Shown: positions 11,454 through 22,380 of the stretch, piece after piece
Numbering within the stretch: position 1 is the first letter of the stretch
How the letters are laid out: every line of letters begins with the position of its first letter
Source of the DNA: Atrichornis clamosus
Lineage: Eukaryota; Chordata; Aves; Passeriformes; Menuridae
NCBI GenBank assembly: GCA_013400975.1
Contig: WBMZ01000392.1
Coordinates: 62,001-126,000 of the forward strand
Direction: 5' to 3'
Length of the DNA: 64,000 nt
Program-made: the position numbers and the translations under genes
The notes under the pieces: generated by a model
What the model saw: the letters and a program-made list of their open reading frames with translations, nothing else
Database searches by the model: none
Told to the model about the DNA's origin: nothing

Positions 11454-13723
11454 GTATTTTTGTCTCTCCATTGCTTCAATATCTTTCTTGGGGTTTTATT
11501 ATTTCCCCTCATTCTCTGTGTTGGCAGAAGAGAAGTTGGCAAGCTCCATGGAGAAGAAGGTGTCAAAGTCAATCTCCTGGTGCTGCCAAGTAGGTTCCCA
11601 TGTCTAGACACTGCATACAAAGGTTGGCAAAGGGCCAGAAACAGTGTTAATGAATTTACTAAGTGGCAGCATTTCCCTTTATTGATTTTCTCAGGGTGTT
11701 CCCAGAACTCAGGGTGAAGTAGGTAGCTACAATTTACATAATTTTTTCTGCTAATAAAAGACGTCAAAGAGAAGCACTTAATAAAGACAATTCTGGTCTG
11801 GTGGTCATTGTCTCAAGATGTCTCTCTTGAGGGGAGATAATGCATATTATTAGATATTGCATTAACTGCAAATATTATTGGCTGTACTTGAAGATTGAGG
11901 TGGCAAATTTTTTTTTGCATGAGTGTGATTCTAGTCTTTTAAAGAAAAAGATAACTTTGCTCACAGCCCAGTGGCGAAACAGTGAGTCTGAGTGAATGGC
12001 TTAGGCAGGTAATTTGGCATGTCCACGTCCCTTTTCCGCTATGTATAATCAGCATTGGCAACAAAATTTTCAAAGGATGTGTGGGAAGACAAAAAAAAGT
12101 TTAGATTCAGTGCTCTGAATTAAAGGTAGCCTTAGCTGTAGGTTTCTGTAATGTTAAACAAACTTAAATACTTGTATAAATAAGACAAGTGTGTGCTGAG
12201 AAAACGTGTGCCTCAGGAAAACAGAGTTCGGGTACCTATTTGTGACTCTGTTGTGATCTTGACAAGAGTCTTTTGACCATCGGTAAAAGAGTATTTTCCC
12301 ACCTTACAGCCTCTCAGTAGAGCCCATGCTCTGCAGAGTGCAGGAGGGCCTAGATACAGGGCAAGCAATGAAATCTATTCAAACATATTCACTTATCTGA
12401 GAAAAAGGCAGATGAAAAAATGGCTTTTTCACTTTCGTTGTGGAAAGGTGATGGGCAGGAGAAATGCCTGAAGGTGAGCTTGTACTGAAGAAACATCAGA
12501 GCAATTGGCAGAGGCAGGAAGTCTTAGGTAAAGAGGGTAAGACAGGTGTAAAACCCTGAAAATGTGGAAACAGTGAAGATCCTAAAATTTTAACAAAGGA
12601 AAACTGTAGAAAAAGGAAGCCAATATAGACCACCTTATTAAAACGGCTTCTCTTCTTTCTGGAACTGTTGGGCTAAAGTATCCTGATCCTGGCAGAGCTG
12701 GTGCACCCACTATGGCCAAGAGTCCCACTCTTCAATCACTCATCAAACTGCTAAACTGACTGCTCCAAAACCTGGATTTACCTGGGCAGGGACGGTCCCC
12801 AGTCACGACAACTGGCTTCCTCTGCTGCATCTGAGCCCTGTCTGCTTCTGAAGTGGGGTGAAACAGTGTCCTGAGATCCTGAGAAGCTGAAGATATGCAA
12901 CTGATGTTCTTTGTCTGTGCTCCCAGATGCTTTCTGAGTGTGCCACGCAGCGAGGTTTGCATTCGTAAGGCAAAGGGCGCTCAACATACCTTTGGCTGTT
13001 AGTGGTGCCATCTCCCCCCAAAAATTTATTTTGTTTGGATATAATAGGATGACTACAAAATAATCTTGTTTATTCCCTTTCAGTACTTGGATGACAGAAG
13101 TATGTAGAGGCACGTTATATTGGAGGCCCTTGCCAGACAGCTCAAGGGACATTGTGGTTAAAGGTGAGATTTTCTGAAGGAGGAACAGAGATGTGGACAA
13201 GACAAGGATGAGTTAATTTGTACTCCAGACCTTTCTTGAACTTCACACATGCCAACAAAATCAGGGGAAAAAAGATTATAATTTTTTTCTAGTTACCACA
13301 GTCTCACGGCCTGTGGCTACTATGGGGAAACCATTTTTCTTCACATATCCTCGTTTCACATTTCACAGAGTAGTTCACTCAGTAGAAAGATGAAGAGAGA
13401 TACCACATACAAAAACATTTTTACTATTGTTATAATTCTCTGTTTAATGCAATGCTTTAACTAGGAATACAACTCAGCAGAAGTACATACACATATATTG
13501 CATGTAATTTTAGTTGTCTCTTCAAAATGTTTCAAACCCTCATCATCCTATTCCTTCATGGCTTGTTTTGGTGACATACCTTCTTTCTTCATCCTGCATA
13601 ACAAATTAGAAGGCTGCTGAATAACACAGATGTTTTTCTTCAAATGGTACACAACATTACATCCAAATTCCCAGTTAATATGACTTTATCAAACTTTGCT
13701 TTCACTGTATGAATGTTGTGTAT

Positions 13724-13785
13724 TATATATGTATATCTATACAGCATATATAAATATATATCTATAATGTATATATAATCAAGTG
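13724..13785. repeat. AT-dinucleotide-rich tract
   Basis: Imperfect TA/TATATC alternation, with TATATATGTATATC and ATATAAATATATATC. A degenerate microsatellite. Confidence 0.7.
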
Positions 13786-14762
13786 GGCCAGCTTCACATA
13801 GCTAACCATAAACTTGTGCTTATCTTATTTATATGAGATCAACTGTACGGCATCAAGAATTTGACCAGTCCCCGACTTGTAAGATCCTCAGTTCCTGGTT
13901 TACCACATGATTTTGGATATCACACACAGGTAATACATTCCCTTCTTTCTTGCAGTAGTATTTTCTTTTCAAGAAAAGAATGCAGTGGGGTTTTTTTAAT
14001 ATAAATGAATAACAGGTTTGTCATATCCTTAAGTTAAAAAAGATCTCAAGAAGAGATGAGGTTCTTCCTCGTACATAGATCTTGAAGAGTAATTTGACAT
14101 TCATTGTAGATATATTTACATTATAACCTTATCTGGATAGTATTACACATAATGTATTATTTTTTACACAGTCAAGATATGGTGTTGGTCATGTTAAAAC
14201 ACACTATCTAAAGGTATTTACAAATTGCTAGTCTCTAACTTGCCAACCTCCTCAGCTAAGTGGCACCAGAAATAAGGGATAAGATATAGGAAGGTCTGTT
14301 GATTGGCAATCATGGCACTCCCACCAGTGTTTTAATTATTATTATTACTGCCACTTCTACCATGATGTGCTTCAGAGAAGGGTTACCTTTGGGGTAGAGG
14401 TGGAGAGACAGAATCTCAAGTAGGGGCAGGAATCCTTACCTCCTCCCTGAAGCCTACATGAGCCGGGGGGAGCAGAAAGGAAACCCAGAAAAACAATCCA
14501 GCTCTGACTGGCCTGTCCCTTTGCAAGCAAGGGCACACCAAGCTTGGCCCCCACTGAAGAAGAAGCGCTTTCTTCGGTGCTGTCAGGTGAGTCAGTGCAG
14601 ACATTAAACACCCAGTGAAATCCTTCCTTCCAAGGGCCACTCTAACACGGGCTGTGATCACACTGCCTCACGTGCCACACGGAGCTGCTTCTGCCACAGT
14701 CAGAGCACTTTGGGACATCTCTAAGAAAACAATTTCTGCGCGCATCTTGGCAAGTATGATCA

Positions 14763-14788
14763 GAAAAAAAAAAAAAATAAAAAAAAGG
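14763..14788. repeat. A-rich homopolymer run
   Basis: About 25 bases of A broken by a single T. No SINE or LINE body is recognisable next to it, so it is listed as low complexity only. Confidence 0.7.
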
Positions 14789-15668
14789 ATCTTGCCTTGG
14801 AAAAATGAAAAAGAGTAGTTCCTGAATGGCACTTTTCAGGTAATGCAGAATTTTGGAAGGCAAAAAGACATGAGAATGTATTTTCCTTTATTTGGTTAAT
14901 ATTGGAGTGAAATGTGTTTAACAAATCTAGTCAGTATCCTGAAATATGAGGCCTGGAAGGACTGATATGCTCATATAACCCGCTAGTTTCATAGTGTAGC
15001 AAAAGAGGCCATAGCAAAAGGCCTAAAATACAGGAGAAATAATTGCATTGGTTGTGGTAAATGATTCATGTTCAACTCAGCCTTGCTATAATTACATTCT
15101 TAGGTTTGGATACTCAGTAAATACTCTGCTAGTAAGCTCATTAATGAAAGGGGATTCGAGGGAAGGAAGGGTTGCCTTTCCATTGCACAGAGCATAAAAT
15201 TAATCTGTGTATGTTGCAGCATGATATTCCACTATAAGAACACTCGCTCTTTGACATTATCCATCCTTGTGCCTAATACAGAGATGACAAAACCGGGGAA
15301 CAAAAGAATTGATTTGGCTTTGTTTCATATGAGCGTTTCTTTTACTTTGAAATTAAAACCCATGCAGAAAGGATTTATGGAACTTCCCACTCCACACAGT
15401 AGCTTGGGCTTCAGTGGAGGGGAATTTGCATGCTAAGGAAGGCAGTTTCTTGGTGGGGTTAAAAAGGTTGAATACCAGCATTCACACTGCCTGAAAGGCA
15501 AGTGAAACTACCTGCCTGTAGCTGAAACACAGGTGAGATACTTGTTAAAGTGAGAAAGGATGGGTGCTTTTTGTTAAAGCTGTGACAAAAGAGGAAAGAC
15601 TGGCAGAGAAGAGAAGCTGCAACAAATTAAAGACCACCTCTTGGGTTCCTTCAAGGCAAGATTTTCTA

Positions 15669-15701
15669 TAGATTTTAAGAAAAAATATTTCTTAAAATCT
15701 A
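15669..15701. repeat. Perfect AT-rich inverted repeat
   Basis: Left arm TAGATTTTAAGAAA (15669-15682), a 5-base loop AAATA, and right arm TTTCTTAAAATCTA (15688-15701). The 14-base arms match without error. It could form a hairpin in either strand; no flanking duplication or element body was seen. Confidence 0.85.
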
Positions 15702-15929
15702 GAGCTTTTCATGATATACAAGAACAGTAAAAGCAATAATGCATAGGAATCATACCCTGTAGTAAGTGTCTCTAGGCATGATATATAGACCAAGTGTGAA
15801 AGAAAGCTAACCTTTTTAGCTTCTCAATTTTTACCACTTGCACTGCTGTCAATTGGGAGTACAGAACCACCTTAGAGATCTTTAAAAACATCAAAGACTC
15901 TTAGACTCCAAACTCACTGTCAGCAAACA

Positions 15930-15948
15930 CCCCCCCATCCCCCCACCC
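15930..15948 (-). other. G-quadruplex motif on the minus strand
   Basis: The plus strand has C runs of 7, 6 and 3 separated by AT and A. On the minus strand these give four G-tracts of three or more with short loops when the 7-run is split. It is about 5 kb downstream of the CHRM2 stop, in the same strand sense as CHRM2. Confidence 0.55.
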
Positions 15949-16725
15949 ACAGAGTTTGTTTTCCTGCTATTTCTTTCATAAGACTTTAGTTTCTCACCCC
16001 TAGAAACAACACACTTTGTCAAAATATAAAGATATTTAGAAATTAGTTTTAAGGGGAGGGAGGAAAAACATCAGCATCACTGTCCTCCACTTCCCCCTGC
16101 CCCCAGGCTGCATTCATGTCAGCTTTGCAGCAGGGTGGCTGCCAGGATGCTTTTCCAGTTTGGTCTTGCTGGGTCGGTACCATGATTAGTGGGGAGCAGA
16201 AGTGCCAAGGAGAGGTGCTGTCAATCAAGGTGAAGAATTCAAATTGTGCCACCTCAGCACCACAGAAGACACTCTGGCCTGTATCCTGAGGCAGCACTCA
16301 TCCAGGAGTCTCATAGGAACGTCTCATTCATGGGAATGAAGAACAGAGATCAAAATCAGGCAAAACTGGGCAAGGGGGCAGTGAGTTTGCCAGCAAGGCC
16401 CACAGACAGATGGACACATTCAAACCCATTAGGAGATAAAACCAAAAAAAGTCTCTTCCCTCCTGCTCCTATCCCAGCTGGGATGGCCAGGAGCAGCTGG
16501 GCCATCTCAAGGATTTCTTCACTGGTGTGTGGGCTGTTCTCACCACAACCAGTCTTGATAAAGGCACTGTCTCTTCTCAATACCTTTTCCTCCATCAGAA
16601 GGGTAAAAACACAGTGCTGATAGATTTAGCACTTTCTTTTGTTCTCTTCATGCTTTGTTAATGCCAAACAACTGATCCCTGGGGTCCATTTGAACATTCC
16701 CATCCCCATGAGCATTTGGAAGGCA

Positions 16726-16752
16726 AAAAAAAGAATGAAAGAAAGAAAGAAA
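16726..16752 (+). repeat. Short GAAA microsatellite
   Basis: GAATGAAAGAAAGAAAGAAA preceded by an A-run. It lies about 200 bases before the long polypyrimidine tract and is complementary to the CTTT-rich start of that tract. Confidence 0.75.
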
Positions 16753-16949
16753 TAGCAATCTGACCTATATAGATGTGTTTGTTGCCTTTGGACTATTTTT
16801 AATCAGGCAACATTCAAATACTTTGCTATCTTTGAATAGCTCCTACGATTCCTAATAAATCAAATGAAAATTTCAAACAGACAGAAGGCTGACAGAAATG
16901 TTTCTTAAATTTTGCTCTCACTGGAAAACAGATTTTCAATATTACTTCA

Positions 16950-17242
16950 CCTTTCTTTCTTTTTTTCTTTCTCTCTCTCTTTTTCTCTTTCTCTCTTTCT
17001 CTCTTTCTCTCTTTCTCTCTTTCTCTCTTTCTCTCTTTCTCTCTTTCTCTCTTTCTCTCTTTCTCTCTTTCTCTCTTTCTCTCTTTCTCTCTTTCTCTCT
17101 TTCTCTCTTTCTCTCTTTCTCTCTTTCTCTCTTTCTCTCTTTCTCTCTTTCTCTCTTTCTCTCTTTCTCTCTTTCTCTCTTTCTCTCTTTCTCTCTTTCT
17201 CTTTCTTCTTTTCTTCCTTTCTCCCTTTCTTCCTTTTCTTTT
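16950..17242 (+). repeat. 293-base uninterrupted polypyrimidine tract with 8-bp unit
   Basis: Every base from 16950 to 17242 is C or T. The edges are irregular (CTTT repeats at the start, TTCTTCTTTTCTTCC at the end) and the core, about 16988-17200, is some 26-27 head-to-tail copies of CTCTTTCT with essentially no variation. Open frames of 103-181 codons run through it on both strands; they encode only Leu/Ser/Phe or Arg/Glu/Lys simple repeats and are artefacts. The copy number may be wrong if the array was collapsed in assembly. Confidence 0.97.
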
Positions 17243-19790
17243 ACCACAGACACCTTTATTACTCAGAAAAGTTGCCCCCTGGGTTGCTGTATCTTCAAGT
17301 TGCTGTTCTCTTGCTGGAGAGTGAGGGTAGGGCTGGCCTGTGAGAGTACAAATCACTCCCCATGGGCTGCCAATGGCACAAATACTGTAGCAGGGTTACA
17401 TTCAAGGGTTGATTGGATCATTTCAGTTTTAGTCTCTTTCTGAAAATAACGAAAGAGGAAGAAAAGGAGAGGGCAAGACATGCTATCTGCAGTTTTTTGT
17501 TGTTGGTTGTTATTTTGGGGGCTTTTTCTTTTTCCTTTTTTTTCTCATGAACCACCTGCACAGTGTGCTTGATTTCTATGAGACACAAAAGCAGCTCAGG
17601 GTGTGGATGTGCCGCTGCGATCCTCTGGCCAAGCCCAAGGTGAAGATGTGGCAGCTCCAGTAGCAGGGACACCTGGGGCTCTGGGGACGACGGGGAGCGG
17701 GTGAGAGCCAGGGAAGCCGGAGGAGTTACCCAGGGAGAGCTGCTCTTCGAGACCAACATCTAGATCCTGCAGAACTATCACTCAGAAGGGAAGTGAAACC
17801 TGGTGAACGTGGTTTGGGACACAAAGGAAAGACATGAAACCTCAAAGGATATTCAAGAACAAATTATTTTGCGGCTGTGAAACATTATCACATTTTTTGT
17901 CTTGCTGAGCTGCAACCAGCTGAAGACCAAGGGCAGACTCTGCCTCTTCTCTGCCTTCAGGAGGGCCTGGACAGAGTAATAAGTGTTGGCTCTGTACCTC
18001 CCACCAGCTGGCAACGAGCACAATGCAGCAGGATGCCGTGCAATATCTGGAATATTAGGTGGTTATTTTTCATGTATATAAACCATGTTGGGCTGTGTGT
18101 TTGCATGCCTGTGGACACACGCATAGGTGCATTATGTCATCTATTTTTACATTGTTTAATTGTCTGCAAATGTAGATGTGCCATGGAACCATTGAAGGAT
18201 GGAAACGCAGAGGACTGTGTGTCCTGCAAGCCTTTTAAAAATACACAAATATATCACAAATCAAAGCACCATGTCTTTTAGGATCAAAAGTGGGGGTGGT
18301 GTTAGGGAAAAGTGCTAGAAAACTTCAAATTGATAGTTTTTCTTTGCTTGTATTTTTCACGGATTCTGGCCTCAAAATACTTTTTTTTTTGTGGTATTTT
18401 GAGTAGCATCATATCACATGAAGAAGAATAAAAATTGTAATCTATCTCTTGCACTTCTTAAACTGTAGAAAAATTAATTATGAAAAAGTGACAGCTTTGA
18501 ATGAGAGAATAGAGGATTTCCACATTTGTGGAAAACTGGAGTTAAAAGATTAAGTACAATTATACAAACTATTATTTCCCAATTTGAGTACCTGTACTAT
18601 TGATACACACAGCACTTGCTGAAAGAAAGAAGCAGGCAAGTTTCTTTTATGAAAATTTTTAGAAGTCAGATTTAGAAATTGATCAGATTTCATTTTGTAT
18701 TGGGTTTCTATCTCGGTTTTTTAACACCGTAAGAGAATGAACAACCTGGAAATGTGTCTTTCCTTTGACCTGTCAAGAAAAACCCAGTAAACGTAGTTTT
18801 AAAAAGCAAAGCACTCAGTTTTGCAAGCTTTGTCAGTGAGTTATTCCTCCTTACAAGCAGGAAGAGGAAAACAGTGATAGTAAATATGACTCAAGGCAAG
18901 GGAGGGTTGCAAAATTAGATCCTTGGCTGTATGAAGACACTCAGTTATATTAGGATGAAATCACTAGGGGTATAAATTCAATGACTTCATATTAAGACAC
19001 ATTAATCCTGAGTTTAACGTGGGCTTAATTTACTGCAGTTTAATCCTCCTCATTTTCGCTTTCTGCTGGGAACTTGTACTACGTAACATGAAAATTGTCA
19101 TACTGCCAAAGCACTTTGACACTGTGTTCCAATAATCTTGTCAAATGTAAAACTTAATTCTGCAAGATTAATTTCTCCGTAATCTCGGAGGGTACAATTT
19201 TGAAGTGCATTTTGGAAGACTCTAATATTTTAGCATGAAATAAAAGAATGATTTGGTGTCCTATTTGGTGGATGGTTTTCACTCCAGAATACAGACTCTC
19301 AGGACACCGTCTATGTTTTTTTGGATAACAAAATATATAAATGTACCTGGAAGTTACAGCTACCAAGAAGGAGGTTACTAGAATATGAACAATCTCTGTT
19401 TTCAGTAATCTGATACCCTTTGACTTGTCCACACAGTTCTCAGTTGTGCTACAGTAAATATCAAATATTGGGATAGTAAATAATGTAAATTTCACCCGGT
19501 GGCAGAAAATATTTGAAGTTGACCCTTGCCAGACTCTCATCCACACTATTTCAGTATCCGGTTTTGTGTAGCCACTGTTTTCCTCTCTGCAATTTTATTA
19601 GTGTTATCTCCTGGCATACAGTAAAATATGGCTCCCAGTTGTACAAAAGGCAATGTAGCCAATATTTTTTCCAGAAAATAAACACCTCATCCAGGATTCA
19701 CCCAGGAAGGACCCTAGTTTCACACTAAGGGCTTAGCAGCTTGATCCATGTGGATATATCAGTCTGTCTTACTCTTTTCCTCAATAAATT

Positions 19791-19845
19791 AGTCATAGAA
19801 TCATCTTTTGACAGGTCAAGAGCATCTAATATTAACTATTCATTC
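19791..19845 (-). mobile_element. Possible CR1 3'-end relic
   Basis: AGTCATAGAATCATC resembles the reverse-complemented CR1 terminal octamers, and GGTCAAGAGCATCTAATATT loosely follows the ACCTTAAAGATCATCTAATTCC block. It is short and strongly diverged, and could be chance. Confidence 0.3.
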
Positions 19846-20726
19846 TGTGAAACCTCAACATACCTCTTCATCTGTACATCCAACTTTAAAAGGATGTAAC
19901 CTTCATTTTCCTGCTAATAACCTTGTTTCTATTCCTCAGCTGAGGCCCTTTGGCCACCATAGTGGCTGACTGGATGAGACCTTTGCATTTACAACTTCTT
20001 TTGATATTCAGTCTTCATGCCCTGAACAAGTAAGGTACAAAAAGGAAGGAAAGGCTGATGGAGGTAAAAGACAAATCCACACGTCGATGTAATGTGACGA
20101 ACAAAGTGAACATAAGTGCCTCAAAAGCTTTGGTTTACATGGATGCTGAAGTAGTCTTGTAGGTATGTAGCAATCTGGACGAGACCAGGTCTTTTCACTT
20201 TTATCTTGACATGATGAAGTAGTCACAGAACAAAAGCCCCTGGAAGGAGGCGAGCGGCAGACTTTGAACAATATACAATGATTACATGTTGAGCATAAGT
20301 ACACTTCAGAACTGATGCAGTTTTGGAAATGGTGGTGTCATAAACAACATAAAATAACTTTCATCATGATTTACAATATTAAGCTTCTTACATGACAGTG
20401 GCAAAACAGCTTTAGACAACTTTGAGCTTTAGAAAATTTCTGCCATGATTCATTTGGATTATGCAATGATCTTTCAAACTCCAATGCCTCTTTCACACAG
20501 ATATTATTAAAATTTCTCCTTTTTTTTTTTTTCCTCTGGATGAAGATGTATTAAATAGACATAAGAAGAAAAAATAAAAGAAAAAAAAGAGAACAAGAAT
20601 TCTACACAGAATGACCAAAAATCATAGACTCTAAAGCCCTTCTGCAGAATACTCTCTGAAAGTAAGGAACTGTGCCTCCAGTCCACATCCTTGAATAATT
20701 TTTCAAGCATGCCCATGTCCTAAAGG

Positions 20727-20732
20727 TTTATT
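20727..20732 (-). terminator. Candidate proximal polyadenylation signal of CHRM2
   Basis: AATAAA on the minus strand, about 190 bases after the CHRM2 stop. A moderately GU-rich stretch (GGATGTGGACTGG on the minus strand) follows about 40 bases further, as expected for a downstream element. Another AATAAA at 20907-20912 sits only 8-13 bases past the stop and is less likely to be used. Further AATAAA hexamers at 19594-19599 and 17255-17260 could serve longer 3' UTRs. Which is used cannot be decided from sequence. Confidence 0.3.
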
Positions 20733-20919
20733 TTCAATTATTAAAAAAATGTTTTTAAGGATGGTTCTCAGGGGTACAGCTGATGCCCCTTATCAGTATT
20801 TCCACTAACATCCTGGATTGCACATTCCATAGAAGAGCATAAAGTGCTATAGCGTTGGGGTTTTTAAAATTTAATTTGGAGCTTTTTCACCCTTTCCACA
20901 ATTATTTTTATTATTATTT

Positions 20920-22317
20920 TTACCTTGTAGCTCCTATATTCTTGTAATGACACATAAGAAGGTGCTTAAAGGTCTTCTTGAAAGTGGCGTTGCAGAGCGC
21001 GTAGCAAGCGGGGTTGATGGTGCTGTTGATATAACAGAGCCAGTAACCTATGGTCCATACAGTGTTAGGGATGCAGGATGTGCAGAAGCTGTTGATGAGC
21101 ACCATCACATTGTATGGGGTCCAGGTGATGATGAAGGCCAGGAGGATGGCCAAAATCGTCCTTGTCACTTTTTTCTCCCTAGAAGGAGGTGGTTTCTTTT
21201 TGGCTGGCTGCTTTGTCATCTTGACGATTTTCCGAGCTACGCTGTTCTGCTTCTCCTCCCCGTTTGTGCCTACGATCTCCACAGTAGTGTTGGTAGGGGC
21301 ACAGCAGTCACCCTTTTGGGACTTGGTGACTATCCTGATGCACGTCAGCTTGGAGTTCTCCACTTTGAGATGGTCTTGGGAGGCAGAAGCCTGTCTGGCA
21401 TCTTTTGTAGCTTCATCCTCTTTCAAGTTGGAAGCGACCACACTGACAGAGGTGGAGTCATTGGAGCTCTCCTTCTCCCCTTGGACACAGTTATCAGTCA
21501 CAGTCCCTTCACTGGTTTTTCCATTCTGAATTTTGCTGTGCTCCAACCCATCTCCACTGGTTGGGATGTTGTTATTGTTTGGCTTCACTATTTTACCTTG
21601 GACAAGGCTGGGGGAAACTGTATCTTGGTTTTGGGCAGCTTCCTTTTTCCCTTTCTTTATCCGGCTCTTACTGGCTCGAGAGATTTGCCAGTAAAGGACA
21701 GTCATGATGATAACAGGCAAATAGAAGGCTGCAATGGCAGTGCCAAAAGTGACAGCAGGGTTGGAAAAAAACTGGATGTAGCAATCCCCGTCTGGGACAG
21801 TCCTTCCTCCCACAATGAATTGCCAGAAGAGGATTGCAGGGGCCCACAGGATGAAGGACAGCACCCAGGCAGCTGCGATCATCATGCCCGCCATCTTCGT
21901 GGTCCGCTTCACGGGATAAGTCAGAGGCTTGGTGACACAAAAGTATCTGTCAAAGCTGATAATGAGCAGGTTCATGACAGAGGCATTGCTGACCACATAG
22001 TCGAGAGCCAGCCAGAGGTCACACACCACTGGCCCTAAGGGCCAGTAGCCTATCACAGTGTAGAGGGTGTACAGGTTCATGGAAAAAATGCCGATGATCA
22101 AGTCAGCGCAGGCCAGGCTGAACAGGAAATAGTTGTTGACAGTCTGGAGGTGCCTGTTGACTTTGATTGACACCATGACCAGGATGTTCCCAATTATGGT
22201 GACTAGACTGAGAGACCCTGCCACCAGGACGATGAAGACCACCTCAACAGTTTTATAGGGGCTCTCCAAAGCCATCACATTTTCAGTGGAAGAGTTTATG
22301 TACGTTGAGTTATTCAT
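20920..22317 (-). CDS. CHRM2: Muscarinic acetylcholine receptor M2, complete single-exon coding sequence
   Basis: A class A GPCR of 465 residues. M2 binds acetylcholine at the cell surface and couples to Gi/o, lowering cAMP and opening GIRK channels; it slows the heart and acts as a presynaptic autoreceptor (family knowledge). Visible: N-glycosylation sequons at N2, N3 and N8; seven hydrophobic helices; orthosteric Asp D106 in TM3; DRY at 123-125; the C99-C179 disulfide pair; a long hydrophilic third loop, about 212-386, with a basic [11 protein letters not shown] stretch; TM6 WTPYN at 399-403; C412 and C415 in the last outer loop; NPACY at 435-439; likely palmitoylated C456; and the C-terminus KNIGATR typical of M2. 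Human M2 has 466 residues. Here the N-terminus is about 3 residues longer and the third loop is slightly shorter and the most diverged part. The ATG chosen gives the M2-typical MNNST start, 39 bases after a splice acceptor. No frameshift or stop. TM6 has Thr400 where human M2 has Ala. Confidence 0.99.
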   Translation of the reverse strand: MNNSTYINSSTENVMALESPYKTVEVVFIVLVAGSLSLVTIIGNILVMVSIKVNRHLQTVNNYFLFSLACADLIIGIFSMNLYTLYTVIGYWPLGPVVCDLWLALDYVVSNASVMNLLIISFDRYFCVTKPLTYPVKRTTKMAGMMIAAAWVLSFILWAPAILFWQFIVGGRTVPDGDCYIQFFSNPAVTFGTAIAAFYLPVIIMTVLYWQISRASKSRIKKGKKEAAQNQDTVSPSLVQGKIVKPNNNNIPTSGDGLEHSKIQNGKTSEGTVTDNCVQGEKESSNDSTSVSVVASNLKEDEATKDARQASASQDHLKVENSKLTCIRIVTKSQKGDCCAPTNTTVEIVGTNGEEKQNSVARKIVKMTKQPAKKKPPPSREKKVTRTILAILLAFIITWTPYNVMVLINSFCTSCIPNTVWTIGYWLCYINSTINPACYALCNATFKKTFKHLLMCHYKNIGATR

Positions 22318-22356
22318 TTCTGTTCTGATAACAAGATACTCAGCTACAACTTAAGC
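22318..22356 (-). other. CHRM2: CHRM2 5' UTR segment of the coding exon
   Basis: On the minus strand the 39 bases before the ATG begin directly after a strong acceptor (pyrimidine-rich tract ending CCCTGCAG, AG at 22358-22357). Muscarinic receptor genes typically have an intron just upstream of a single coding exon, so this is read as untranslated leader. The upstream leader exon or exons joined to it are not established here. Confidence 0.8.
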
Positions 22357-22380
22357 CTGCAGGGAAAGAAAACAGATACC
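22357..22380 (-). promoter_or_regulatory. 3' splice acceptor of the CHRM2 coding exon
   Basis: Read on the minus strand, the sequence is TGTTTTCTTTCCCTGCAG followed by GCTTAAG: a near-consensus polypyrimidine tract and CAG/G acceptor 39 bases before the CHRM2 start codon. It marks the 3' end of the intron that separates the coding exon from 5' non-coding exons. Confidence 0.8.

Larger units (their letters stand above)
10283..16949. other. Non-coding DNA with low-complexity patches
   Basis: No gene recognised. Patches include a purine-rich stretch at 11311-11453, an AT-dinucleotide-rich stretch at 13724-13785, an A-rich run at 14763-14788, a perfect hairpin at 15669-15701, a C-run cluster at 15930-15948 and a GAAA run at 16726-16752. 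The 152-residue minus-strand open frame at 11309-11767 is largely the pyrimidine complement of the purine tract and has no family resemblance. Confidence 0.5.
17243..20919. other. Region just downstream of CHRM2, possible long 3' UTR
   Basis: No second gene recognised. Long CHRM2 3' UTR isoforms could reach into this region, with AATAAA hexamers on the minus strand at 20727-20732, 19594-19599 and 17255-17260. The interval 17600-17760 is locally GC- and CpG-enriched. A weak CR1-like relic is at 19791-19845. Two TAATCC motifs (19003-19008, 19041-19046) lie in an otherwise plain AT-rich stretch. Confidence 0.4.

Noticed and set aside
11309..11767. 152-codon minus-strand open frame
   Set aside because: Mostly the complement of a purine-rich tract; Leu/Ser/Pro composition, no recognised domain.
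16253..16273. REST/RE1-like element CTCAGCACCACAGA
   Set aside because: The left half-site is good but the right half (GGACAGCG-type) is poorly matched, so it is not convincing.
16826..17443. Open frames of 103-181 codons on both strands
   Set aside because: They are translations of the polypyrimidine/polypurine simple repeat (Leu-Ser-Phe or Arg-Glu-Lys repeats) and carry no information about a gene.
1..20000. Exons of the neighbouring gene expected downstream (PTN in mammals)
   Set aside because: No short peptide resembling pleiotrophin or another neighbour was seen; in mammals the gap is far larger than 20 kb.
21050..21529. 159-codon plus-strand open frame
   Set aside because: Also antisense to the CHRM2 third loop; no domain or splice context.
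20947..22038. 363-codon open frame on the plus strand
   Set aside because: It is the exact antisense of CHRM2 and has no protein-family resemblance; long antisense frames often arise opposite a constrained coding exon.
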